Position numbers and translations under genes: made by a program. A DNA stretch of 64,000 nt, taken from the NCBI RefSeq assembly GCF_932526225.1, contig NC_064040.1, forward strand, positions 1,548,501-1,612,500, read 5' to 3'. Positions 1-10,170 of the stretch are shown here, piece by piece (the first letter of the stretch is position 1; every line of letters begins with the position of its first letter). Origin of the DNA: Nematostella vectensis (taxonomy: Eukaryota; Cnidaria; Anthozoa; Actiniaria; Edwardsiidae). The notes below the pieces were generated by a model, which saw only the letters and a program-made list of their open reading frames with translations, did no database searches and was not told the DNA's origin.

Positions 1-331
1 CTTCAATGAGGTTAGCCGTCTTTTTTTTTTTTAACCCATAAAAACATTGCCTTTTTTATTCGTAAATCAGGTACAGGTACCCTCATTGAGGCCCAAAAGC
101 CTACGTGAGACCGGAAACATATGAAGTAATTTGATTGGCTGTCGTGCTTTTATATTCTTTCCTGGATTTTGATTGGTTAAAGCAGTGAGGTTTTCCCGGA
201 AGTACGAATTCGATTTTTATAAACGGATTTTTCTATTCTATATGTTTGCCGTATGGCGGGATAGGGTCGAGTCTAAGTCAAATACTCTGGTTAGATAGGG
301 CCACAGGCGGCCTGTCGGGGCTCTATTTGTT

Positions 332-499
332 ATGATCAGTTTTTGTGGTGCTGATCCATTGAAAACAGCGGCGATATTAAATGTGCTATTTGGGAATGTG
401 ATCCTCGTATTTGGAGTCGTTGATCAAATCACTTATCGTTTGAGAGAAGAACACGATGCCTCCGCTAAGATTGGACTGGGGATATGGACAGGTTTATCG
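332..499 (+). CDS. CD20/MS4A-like four-pass membrane protein, exon 1
   Basis: This is the first coding exon of a four-exon gene (332-499, 2966-3040, 3947-4237, 5613-5732; 217 residues in total). It encodes 56 residues. A polar start (MISFCGADPLKT) is followed by a hydrophobic segment at residues 13-31 (TM1), a charged loop with RLREEHDASAK, and GLGIWTGLS, the first half of TM2. The small-residue/Trp pattern at the start of TM2 and the split of TM2 between exons are typical of the CD20-like (MS4A) family. The exon ends in phase 0 at TCG|GTGAGT. The ATG at 332 is the first in an open stretch that follows an in-frame stop at 296. An upstream exon outside the window cannot be excluded. The family assignment comes from topology and motif, not from a search. 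Confidence 0.7.
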
Positions 500-1492
500 G
501 TGAGTTTGAGCATTTTCTTGCACTTTTTCTTTGAGCGAACATTCTTGTGTTTGGTCTATTCACGGCTCATTTGAATATGAGTCTATATTTCCCATTGTAA
601 ACTGGCGCCTATATCAACAAAGAAATAAAATTGCAACCAGCAAGTCAAAGGACTTTTTGGGCTTAAAATAATTATTTTTAGTGCTATTTTTTGATCACTT
701 AAAAGATTTTAATTCATGCTTCAGCTTTTGGTAAGATTAACCCATATACCCTGTATCACCATTATCCAAGAGAACACTTCATTTTACAGGAAAGAATGCT
801 TCGTTCTTTCTCCTTGTCATTGACAAGCATACTTTTTTATTAAACCTCATGATCGAAACTAGATGGGTAATCTTTGTTGTGTATTATCACATTTTTTAGC
901 AGAATTACTAAAGAGATTAAATTAAAATATTATGTGATCAGCAGAACTCTAAATAAATCCAACATTTACCACTTAATTGCTAAGCTAAAACTACTATCAC
1001 CATTTCCTGCCCTTAAACTGACATCCCTTTCTTTGTTTTCTTTTTCCGTGTAATTTTTTCCGGATATTTGCTTAAGCATGACGAATTAGCGTTTTGTTGG
1101 TCGATTCTAAGTTTTTTTTGCATAGCAATAGGTTCACATAGAAGTGCAAAAACCGTTGTATCATATCAGAAAAGGCCATTTAATACTATTAGAAGATGTT
1201 GAATACGGATTAAAAAATGTTGACTAAAGTCTGTAATCTGTGTTTTTTTCCTGCTTTGTTATTATTATAGGAAGCTTTTTTAGCCTGAAATGCGTTCTAA
1301 AGAGTTGAATAAAATTTATAGTATCCAGACTTACCCAAAATACTATTTGTTAATTATTATTTGTGTACTTCTTCCTTTTTTACTACTTTATTATATACTA
1401 TATGTTATTAACAATAGCGTGTGTGTATGTTTTAACAAACGTTAAAACATTGTTCAGTCTTAAAATGCTCCAAAATAAGAACGGCTCGGCTA

Positions 1493-1943
1493 AACTTCAG
1501 AATACCCGTCCACATTTAAAGGCCTCTAAATTTCATCGGTCCGCGGTCCGCAGTCCAGAACTACTCAATATAAAGTATCCATCATTGCACAATTAATTTA
1601 TAATACTACTCAATATAAAATATCCATCATTGCACAATTAATTTATAATACTACTCAATATAAAATATCCATCATTGCACAATTAAATTATAATCGGATA
1701 TGTCATGTTGGTTCGCAGTCAAAGACTACTAATTCGTCCATAATGCGAAATTGGTCCGCGGTCCGCGGTCTATAAATATGCACAGACGGCTACACAGCGG
1801 ACCACGGACCACGGTAGCAGTGACTTAGATTACTTAGACTTATTATTTGATACTTCGTTCTATAAATATGAAAATAAGGCTTTACTGCGGACCGCGGACC
1901 ACGGCAGTAACGTGGCTCCACAGTGGACGGGTATTCTGAAGTT
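1493..1943. mobile_element. MITE-like element with 21-bp perfect terminal inverted repeats
   Basis: AACTTCAGAATACCCGTCCAC at 1493-1513 is repeated exactly in reverse complement at 1923-1943. The interior holds inverted GGTCCGCGGTCCGC-type blocks (near 1540, 1755, 1797 and 1887) and a 45-bp tandem repeat. There is no transposase, so it would be non-autonomous. It lies in intron 1 of the MS4A-like gene. Confidence 0.7.
1561..1693. repeat. 45-bp tandem repeat, about 3 copies
   Basis: A unit containing ACTCAATATAAAATATCCAT and ending in ATTTATAAT is repeated almost exactly three times inside the inverted-repeat element. Confidence 0.85.
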
Positions 1944-2355
1944 GCTCCAACGGCTCAACTTCATCTAAAGATTAGACGCTTTTTTATTAAAAAAGATGTA
2001 GATGTATTGGTTTTCGATATTTAATCTAAACAGTGACGTAAAGATCTAACGAAACACACCCGACAGGCCCTTAGCCAGGATTTTGAGCGGGGTGGTTCGT
2101 TTTTCCATTTCAGCGGACCAAATTTCCGGTATACCCAGGCTCCCCTCGCCTTATTACATTAGGCCATCAAAACTTCAAATAAATTCAATCTTGTATTTAA
2201 AATGTATTTTAAAGCACCCTTCTAATAGGGTTCTTTTTAACATAAAGCGATAATAATAAAGATTATTATTTAAAAAATAGATTTTTATAGTCAATTTAAT
2301 GACATATTGATGTGCACGGTAATCTAGCCAAACGTTATATATAATAACGTTATAT

Positions 2356-2784
2356 CAAGGGCTCATAAGTAGGGGCAATCAACTTCCCCATGTTCTGGTA
2401 CTATATAGGTGTCACGGCGTTTCCTAGGATCAGGCTATTTTTAGACGCGCGGATTAGCCAATCAGATGCGACCTTTGTGTTGACGTTTTGGCTGAGCTCA
2501 ACTGCACGCGTAGTCTCACAAAAAGCTATGTTCTCTCTTTGGTACTTTGGTACTGTTGCTCTCTTCTTTAATATGAATTCAATCCTACCTACGACTTTGA
2601 ATTCTAGCTTGCAATTCTTTGGTAAACGAACAAAACCGACAGATGATGGATAAAAAATATTCTTCCTAACTGCCATTTGCGCTGATTGGCCCATTCGTGC
2701 GCGCGCGTCTAAAAATAGCCTGATCCTCGGAAACGCCGTGACAATTATATAGTACAGATGATTGCCCCTACTTATGAGCCCCTG
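2356..2784. mobile_element. MITE with long two-part terminal inverted repeats
   Basis: The ends CAAGGGCTCATAAGTAGGGG (2356 onward) and its reverse complement (ending 2784) form about 25-bp TIRs. A second inverted block of about 50 bp (2401-2451 against 2700-2751, containing CACGGCGTTTCC and AGGCTATTTTTAGACGCGCG) lies inside. GTTATATATAATAAC occurs on both flanks, which may be a duplicated target. ORFs in it are mirror images of the repeat and are not genes. It lies in intron 1 of the MS4A-like gene. Confidence 0.75.
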
Positions 2785-2965
2785 GTTATATATAATAACA
2801 AGGAACTGAACTAACCGAGTCGTGCCATTGCAATCTCGAAAAGAACACCTTCCCTATCGCTGATGCTGGCCTATCCAAGACATAAGACACGAGATCTTTC
2901 TTGCGTCACATTACATTTGCTACATTAAAATGGCACCAAATTTCCATGTTATCGCTCTTTTATAG

Positions 2966-3040
2966 GTAACAATGACTGGGTCCACATGGCTGATGACGTC
3001 AAGACCTCACGCTCCAAACCAGGCCCCTTCCCGCACACGG
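2966..3040 (+). CDS. CD20/MS4A-like protein, exon 2 (rest of TM2)
   Basis: This 75-bp exon has both borders in phase 0. The acceptor is CTCTTTTATAG and the donor is CGG|GTGAGC. It encodes 25 residues beginning VTMTGSTWLMTS, which complete TM2, followed by a short hydrophilic stretch with Arg, His, Pro and Asn. Joined to exon 1 it gives the TM2 arrangement of MS4A proteins (a Gly/Trp motif, then a Thr-Gly-Ser turn). It is too short to appear as an independent ORF and was found by looking for the missing half of TM2 between exons 1 and 3. Confidence 0.62.
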
Positions 3041-3620
3041 GTGAGCATGCGCTTATAGTAGCGCTATAGTAGCGCCTTAGTAGCGCTTAGGGGACCCTAA
3101 GATAACAACGGTGAGGGCGGGGTCATTCAAGGGGTGGGTGAGGGGGTGCTTAGTCCCTATTTGGGTATAGGGGTACCTCCAAGGGTCTGTACCCTCTGAC
3201 TGTTAAGGATAAAGGACAAGCAATCGCGGAAAACCCGAACAACCCCAGATCATCACAAGTCTCAATATAAAAAGGCTTCACGATTTACTTGACATTTCTG
3301 TAAAGGCAAATTTATAAACCATTAACCATGCTCAGGTCAGAGAAGCTCAAAATATGCACCCGTTTAGGACATATGATAGCCCTAAATATATACCCTGTCT
3401 TGGGCATAGTCTTAGCACACTTTTTGTGGTTGCTTCTCCTGACCGACTTTACACTCAGAAACATGCTAAAATATCAGGCACGCACCTCCCCCCTCCTACA
3501 ACCCTTCCCTTTTCCGCCAAAAAGAGGGTTATTTCATCTGCTCAGGCTGCCTGTGTTATTTCCCAAGCTCGATTATTCTCAGTTATGAAACGTGAACGTG
3601 TACGTACACTCAAGCTCCTA

Positions 3621-3830
3621 TAAACATTGGCAACATCAAACAGTGCATCAAACACCTCCTTTTTGACATTGCAAACATCAAACAGTAAATAAAACAGCTT
3701 CTTATTAGCATTGCTAAAATAAGACAGTACATCAAACAGCTTCTTATAAACATTGCAAACATCAAACAGTGCATCAAACTTATAAACATTGCCAACATCA
3801 CACAGCTCCTATAAACAACGCAAACATCAA
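3621..3830. repeat. Degenerate ~42-bp tandem repeat
   Basis: Repeats of CATTGCAAACATCAAACAG plus a CATCAAACAGCTTCTTATAAA block occur about five times with indels, just upstream of exon 3 of the MS4A-like gene. Confidence 0.7.
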
Positions 3831-3946
3831 ACAGTACTGGCACCTCTACGCTTAGCAGCACCTCTACGCTCAACAGACGCTCAGCTGAGCGTCTAGAAAT
3901 TTATAGAAGACGCAGACACCACTCAAATTTATTTATGTTTCTTCAG

Positions 3947-4237
3947 CTTAACGTCTTCTACGCATTATCCATGGTATCCCTGTGCCTCGCTTCCATGCTG
4001 GTCACACTGTCCTCTATCACTGTAACCCGCGCGTATCCCGCGGGATGTGAACCTCACCGCATGAACAAGTGGTACCTACCAGAACCGCAACACAGCTACT
4101 TCAGCTCATGCGTAACAAGCTTATCGCTACAGTGCTTTTATATCATCGCTGGGGGTCTAGAAATGGCCGTTAGTTTGTGGTCAGTGGTTTTGTGTATAAG
4201 GACAGGCGCCTGCAGATGTTCAAGAATTTTGTTGATG
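3947..4237 (+). CDS. CD20/MS4A-like protein, exon 3 (TM3, loop, TM4)
   Basis: The exon encodes 97 residues. TM3 is LNVFYALSMVSLCLASMLV and following. An extracellular-type loop with two cysteines follows (AYPAGCEPHRMNKWYLP...SSCV), then TM4 (LQCFYIIAGGLEMAVSLWSV) and a juxtamembrane Cys/Arg patch (RTGACRCSR). A loop between TM3 and TM4 with a cysteine pair, and a cysteine cluster after TM4, are both usual in CD20-like proteins. The acceptor TTTCTTCAG and the donor ATG|GTGAGT are both phase 0. A signal-peptide reading from an internal Met is possible but would ignore the matching exons on either side. Confidence 0.7.
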
Positions 4238-4262
4238 GTGAGTTAGCTCTAAGTGTAAGAAA

Positions 4263-5045
4263 TTGTTAAAAAACGTAGGGGCCGTCCTTTTTTGATACGT
4301 TTAGGCCTTCCGTCCACACTAACACGGATCCGTATACTTTTTGATACGTTTAGGCCTTCCGTCCACACTAACACGGATTCGTTTGAATCCGTATACTTTT
4401 TGATATGTTTAGGCCTTCCGTCCACACTAACACGGATTCGTATACTTTTTGATACGTTTAGGCCGTCCGTCCACACTAACACGGATTCGTTTGAATCCGT
4501 ATACTTTTTGATACGTTTAGGCCGTCCATCCACACTAACACGGATTCGTATACTTTTTGATACGTTTAGGCCGTCCATCCACACTAACACGGATTCGATT
4601 AAATCCGTATACTTTTTGATACGTTTAGGCCTTTCGTCCACACTAACACGGATTCGTTTGAATCCGTATACTTTTTGATACGTTTAGGCCTTACGTCCAC
4701 ACTAGCACGCGCGCTGGATCCAGCGAATCCGGATACTTTTAAAAACGCTGTCGAAAGTGAATCAAAATGAATCCGTATACTTTGGTCCGTAGTGTGGACA
4801 TTCGGATCCGTATCAAAATGAAAACGATGGCATCATATCGCAGGCGCGCGCTGCTTTGAGCATGCGCATATCATAAAAATGACGTCACCCTGTACCTTCC
4901 AGCGTTTTCAAGCGTTTGAATCCGTGTTAGTGGGGATCCAGACGAATACGATGCGAGAACGATAGTGTAGACGCGAATCAAGTGATGCGTTTACGGCGAA
5001 ACGAATCCGGATACTTTTGAATCCGTGTTAGTGTGGACGAGCCCT
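4263..5045. mobile_element. Terminal-inverted-repeat element with tandemly expanded left end
   Basis: The block CGTCCACACTAACACGGATTC is repeated about eight times between 4310 and 4710, alternating with ATCCGTATACTTTTTGATACG. The right end (5015-5045) carries the reverse complement, GAATCCGTGTTAGTGTGGACG. It therefore looks like a MITE whose left terminus was amplified. The overlapping ORFs on both strands are repeat translations. It lies in intron 3 of the MS4A-like gene. Confidence 0.65.
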
Positions 5046-5612
5046 TAATTATCACAGTAATCATTCCCATGAGGCCTCGGCTCTGCCAAGGGGTGGTCAG
5101 GATTTGTTATGGTGCGCAGACATAAGTGTAATGATTAATCTAAGAATTCCTCAATTGCCAATCGCTCAATAATCTCTTACTCTTCAAACATATTCCCTCT
5201 TGTTAGACATTCTGTTACAAAAAAAGGCAGAAAGATATGTACACAAACTTTTTAAGAACCAAATTTTAAGAGATAGTGAGTACGGGAGCCAATCAACTTG
5301 TAGATTTATACTAATATCAAATAGTGTTAATGCGTTCTCAAATTCACAATCAAACTGCGTTCATAATAACAGTTATTGATAATTATGTAGTTTTCTTTCA
5401 ATAGTTTTCTTTCAGAACAGGACAGCCTCAACTGAAAACTAGACCTTCTTATAGAAAAGATTGTGTTTTGAACTGATGACGCGTACCCTTGACTGGATCG
5501 AAAGTGCCCTTAGCGTACTAGATGTCTGGAGTCGAATTTTTAGATGTTTTATTTTGTTATATTATTATCACTTTCCTGAGTGAATAACTTTTTTTTTTTT
5601 TTTGCTTTTCAG

Positions 5613-5732
5613 AATCACCAAGAAATCCCCCGTCACCAAGGACACGCAATTGCCGATGGCTTAGAAGTCGTCGCAGTTGAACCACCGCAACACCATCAAC
5701 TAGAGGTCATCGAAGAGGAAGTTCCTAGGTGA
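5613..5732 (+). CDS. CD20/MS4A-like protein, terminal exon 4 (cytoplasmic tail)
   Basis: An excellent acceptor (a long T run, then GCTTTTCAG) opens a phase-0 exon of 39 codons and a TGA. The tail is hydrophilic, rich in His, Gln and Glu, and ends EVIEEEVPR. A polyadenylation signal AATAAA lies at 5775-5780, 43 bp after the stop, so this is the last exon. The CCTAG|GTGAAT at the very end could in principle act as a donor, but the nearby poly(A) signal argues against it. Confidence 0.65.
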   Translation, partial: NHQEIPRHQGHAIADGLEVVAVEPPQHHQLEVIEEEVPR

Positions 5733-5774
5733 ATCGCTATTTTGGGATGTTTCCAAGAAGCTAGCTATCATAAA

Positions 5775-5780
5775 AATAAA
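5775..5780 (+). promoter_or_regulatory. poly(A) signal of the MS4A-like gene
   Basis: A canonical AATAAA lies 43 bp downstream of the TGA of the MS4A-like gene, in an A-rich context. Confidence 0.5.
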
Positions 5781-8638
5781 GATTTATGACTAAAAGATAA
5801 GGTCCAGTTTTAGCACAAGGCAAAGAAAACTGAATGGTCTGCGTAAACAATGTGGAAACAGTAAAATAAGTACACGTAAAAGAAGTTAGAAGTCTTTATG
5901 GGTTCTCTCAATGAAGGCAAAGTGGTTCGCTTACGTTTCGGGCGTAAACCCTTCGTTAAGCGTGAACCCCGCGTCGGTGAAGAGAGGCGATCAACCCCGT
6001 ACGGATGTATTTTCCTTCGGGCAAATAGTCTCTAGAAGGGTGGGGCAAACAAGCGGTAATACGTGGATATTTTTAAACGTTTAAATTCGTTGCAAAGATA
6101 ATCAAAATAATGTGAGCAGAAAAAAACGCGCGAAAAGGCAATGTAATATCCAGAATGACTTGCAACCGCAAAAGACGAAAATAGCAAAATTATTTCTAAA
6201 GACGAAAATGCCATTTATATTATTGCCATTTATATATATGATAGCATTGTGAGTATCAATGCAATTCTAGTTTTAGTTTTACTGTTAGTAGCATTATTAA
6301 ATTGTTACTAGAAAAAATATAGATGGAATATATTAAGTTTACTTATATTTTGTAATTTTTGTAACTTTTGAAATAACAATATCTGCTTTTATTCATATCA
6401 CATCATTAAAGTATAAAAATCTACATATAGAGCATTTATTTTGTCCTTCGTCTGAATTGTCTATGGGAGACTAGGGGAAAACGTGTGAATGCCCGTATAA
6501 GCAGTTACTACGGTAACAAGACTCTCTGTAAATTTGTGTGATTTTTCTCAATAGACGCTTTTAGAGATAGAAAAAAGCAAGAATGATTGGGCCTACATAA
6601 ATATGGTATGCTATATCCTTTAAAAATGACGACCTATGTAGCTTTTTCCGCCGCCGGTAGAATTCTTCCGAAAGCTTTGTCATTTCAGGGCCGTAGCAGG
6701 GGGCGTGGAACTGGGGGTACGTCCCCCAACATAAAAAAAATTATAAGATTTCCAGTGGGGGCGTGGCTGTGTACCTCAATAAATCGAGGCCTTCTTCGGC
6801 CATGTATCTTTGTATTTTTTTAGAGGGAGATTAAACCACGTTCTGCGCCACAATTCCCCTTAAAACAACACACAAGGCTAGTGTAGTATTGCAACTAGCT
6901 TCGTGAGGAAATAGTCAAGACAAAACTTCCTGGCTCGCCTCTGATCAAACAACGCCAACATACCGCGACATGTTGCTGGTGGTGCCTCGTAAGACTGACC
7001 ACGTGACAAAGGAAACGGCGAACTGTGGACGTAGCACCTCCTAATATGGTGTACAATCAGCACAAGACTTTTCTGGGCCGGATATTCTGGATGATTTTGC
7101 CAGTAATACAGGCAGCATGATTGCGCCATGTTTGCACTACAGGATAGAAACAGAAATAAGATTTACTCTAGCTGATGGCAGAGAGCTCTCTTACAGAAAT
7201 GAGGTTTACTCTAGCTGTGATGGCAGAGAGACTCAGCGCAACCAGCTTGTGTGTGTGTGAAGGAGGAGTTTTAAAGATCTTGCTTTTGCTGGGCACGCTA
7301 AACACACTGCCTTGGTATGCACACCTTGGTATGAGAGAGTTAAAGATGTTTTTTTTAAGTTGAAGTTAACTGATATTCAATGATAAGACAGACATTTGGA
7401 TAAATGCATTGGATAAAGCTTTGTAAATAAGAAGACGAACCCAATTATCTTCCTCACAGTTGGGTGCCCTCATACGAGGGCGCGGATACAATGTGTGTGT
7501 GTATGATGCTGCCGCCAGACGACTTATGTTCGAAAAAAACGACGTGGGATGGAAATCATTAGAGTTGCGAACATGAGGAAGACTCTGTAGCAAGAGGTTT
7601 GCCATTACAAAGGAAAAGGAGAATATAATAGGAACAGGCGCTCAGCTCAGCTCAGCTCTATATGCAACACCAGGCGTTCTCATAGCCCCAAGGGCAAACC
7701 TTATCCATGACAGATACATTCTTTTTATAAAAGCGTCTAATTTTCAGTTAATGCTGCGCCGTTGTTAAAGATGTTCTTAAATTTCAGTGAATTTAAAACT
7801 AATAATACATTAGAAGCCACCAGTGTTGCTGCTATCTGAGCCTCGACATGTTCTTAGAATGTTCTTAGAATTTGGTGAATTTGATATTCAACGCAATAGA
7901 TACAAGACTGGGTTGTATGTTGTTGTTGTTGTTAATTTTTCCGTTCTATTGTTATTCGACCCACTTAATGCTGCCTGCCAATCAGATGTTGATTATTTCT
8001 ATTGTGCAATGACGCTTTTTGCTTGTGGATACAAAGACTTGCCGGGTACTGGCCGGTCAGGGAGTGTTCGTATTTTATTCTATATTCTATTCTTATTGTA
8101 TATAATGATAATAATAATTTTTATTATAACAATGGCCCAAGTACAGGATCCAAAATGTGAATCTTTCACTTTACGTTTTCAGCTTTATTGTTCAATGAAA
8201 TTTCATAGAAAATAGAATTAGAGTTCGGTGACAATGTTAGAAAATGGCCGTGTTAAAAGGCCTTGCGTCCCTATTGATAACTCAAAATCTATCGTCAGAA
8301 TATGGCAATTATTAAATGAATTGATAAGTAAGAATATGACTGATCTGAAATTACAGATAATGTTTGATTTATAGATATCAAATAAGGATACTTGATTGAT
8401 CGTTACGACATTGCTATTAATGAAAGTATATTTTATCATATTTTCGGGGGAATTCTGACAAAGGTTGTTTCCATCTTTAAGAAAAGCCCCTTTGTTACTA
8501 CGCCTTTAAGATCGCGTCTCTTCCGCAATAATCAAACCTCATAGCACTCAACCAAACAATATGACATGCCCACTTTACTCGATGGGCGCGCCATATGTCG
8601 TTAATTAACGGGGGCATTATTATTATTATTATTGAGGG
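5781..8638. other. Gene-free interval between the MS4A-like gene and peptide gene A
   Basis: No convincing exon was seen. Around 6690-6800 is a GGGCCGTAGCAGGGGGCGTGG repeat, a family seen again near 28.6, 42.55 and 44.4 kb. A 7823-8215 reading frame without a good start contains two hydrophobic stretches but no recognisable domain, and I do not call it. CT-rich, GT-rich and TTATTATTATT microsatellite patches are present. Confidence 0.5.
6688..6810. repeat. Dispersed GGGCCGTAGCAGGGG repeat, copy 1
   Basis: The sequence starts with GGGCCGTAGCAGGGGGCGTGG, then GGGGGTACGTCCCCC, an A-run and GTGGGGGCGTGGCTGTG. The same order of blocks recurs at 42553-42690 and, partly, at 28625-28700 and (inverted) 44370-44545. 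It is probably a short non-autonomous transposon. Confidence 0.5.
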
Positions 8639-8646
8639 TATAAAAA
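8639..8646 (+). promoter_or_regulatory. TATA box of peptide gene A
   Basis: TATAAAAA lies 70 bp before the ATG at 8709. Transcription would start about 30 bp on, near 8669, leaving a ~40-nt leader. Confidence 0.55.
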
Positions 8647-8708
8647 CAGCTCCCTGTCAAGAGACAGTCACTCAGAGGTCGTCCACCATCAAGAATACTA
8701 GTCGTAGC

Positions 8709-8834
8709 ATGTCGTCCAACCTTTTTCTTTTACTCGCTTGCTTGCTGGTATCGTCGATGTTTGTGCGGGACGCGAACGCCTTTACTCCTGGCATTCTTAA
8801 CAAAGAGTACGGCAGACAGTGGAGACCAAAGACG
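8709..8834 (+). CDS. Secreted peptide precursor A, exon 1
   Basis: The exon encodes 42 residues. A signal peptide (MSSNLFLLLACLLVSSMFVR with DANA) has an A-N-A cleavage site. The predicted released peptide FTPGILNKEY follows, then Gly-Arg (amidation plus basic cleavage) and a short spacer QWRPKT. It ends in phase 0 at ACG|GTAAGA. I chose the second ATG of the open frame because it starts directly with the signal peptide and lies 70 bp after a TATAAAAA box. Reading through the donor gives only 12 more codons without cysteines. The layout matches genes B to F, but the peptide itself is unrelated. Function is unknown: an amidated neuropeptide-like, antimicrobial or venom-type peptide are all possible. 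Confidence 0.65.
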
Positions 8835-10033
8835 GTAAGAAAGGGTGCTGGCAAAAAACGATTCTCTTAGAATAAAACAAAAAGAAATGATGCAAAAAGT
8901 GATCTAAGCGGTAAATTATGCACCAAACTTGATAAAAAAAAAAAGCTCCGAAGGGAATAACACGGAAATAACGTGCTGAAAGAGGCTATAAACAAGAGAC
9001 CATTGTTGTTGAAAGCAGCAGATCGGTTAGAATTATCACGAGCAATATGATCTTTTAAAATGTCTCTGTCTCCCGAAACTTTAATATTTTTAAATATTTT
9101 TTGCTTCGCCAACAAATAAAATATGATTTGCGGTTTGATTAACAAAGTAAGTTAAAAACAAACTTTTTAGCTATTTTTTTTTTTCATATTTATAAGAAAA
9201 TCGTCAGATTTTGGCAGTTAGAGCGACACGAGAACAAAATGCTAACACTATCATAATCCAATCTTGTGATGGTGAATTCATCTAAGTGGTAAAACATCTT
9301 GCCGGCATTGCTCCGTTTTCTAATAACCAGAGAGAATGCGATGTTATTTGTAGTAGGATTCCTAAAGTAATTGCAGAAAACGTTTTCGATATTTCTCATT
9401 ATTTAAGGCATGTCAATAAAAATTGTCGCGGTTAAAAGACACAAGTGAAAAGAGAAAAAAACTCATTCATCCGTAAAACATCTAACCGACATTGCATCGT
9501 TTTCTAACAACCCGCAAAAATGCAATTGGTTTGTTTAGTGTTACCGTTGTGTAATATAATAACAGATGACGTGTTGATAAGACAAACTCCCACATTGGTG
9601 TCCCACTAAACTCCGAAATGAATTACTGCTATATTAAGTTGCTGAACATGGTATAAGTTCCTGACATTTTAACAAAATCCAGCTGCATTTTGATAAATGA
9701 GAGGATATTACACGACATTTCAAAAAAAATAAATTGCTTTTCGAGTAAACTTTAAAAAATACCCGAGATAACAGAACTTAATGAATGATTGTTAATTAAC
9801 ATTTAATTTCTGTTTTGTGTTTATCAGTTAAAACAAATATCAATTTAGCAGTGTTTTATTGCCAGCAAAAAGGTAAAAGGTGAAATGGACTAAGATGAGG
9901 TCGCACTAAAAGCCGACTTAAGGATTCCTCACCGAATAGACTGAAACACTCTACTATACTATACGAAACATTCTACTATACTATACTAACTAATCGCTAC
10001 TACTTTTTTTGCCAATGATAGAATAAAGTAATC

Positions 10034-10170
10034 CGAAGTTATTTGAATAAGAAGTCACTGAAATTAGAAGTTATTTGAATAAGAAGTCATTGGAATTAGA
10101 AGTTATTTGAATAAGAAGTCATTGGAATTTGAAGTTATTTGAATAAGAAGTCATTGGAATTAGAAGTGAT
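10034..10170. repeat. 31-bp tandem repeat, about 4.5 copies
   Basis: The unit GAAGTTATTTGAATAAGAAG plus TCATTGGAATTA is repeated with few changes. Confidence 0.85.

Noticed and set aside
2401-2694. Mirror-image ORFs on both strands
   Set aside because: They lie in the inverted repeats of a MITE and begin and end in its TIRs.
7823-8215. 130-codon ORF with hydrophobic segments
   Set aside because: No ATG at its start, low-complexity Ile run from a TAATAATAAT stretch, and no domain.
8584-8608. GGCGCGCC, CATATG and TTAATTAA (AscI, NdeI, PacI sites) within 25 bp, like a cloning linker
   Set aside because: Flanks are ordinary genomic sequence leading into the promoter of gene A, with no vector sequence nearby; treated as coincidence.
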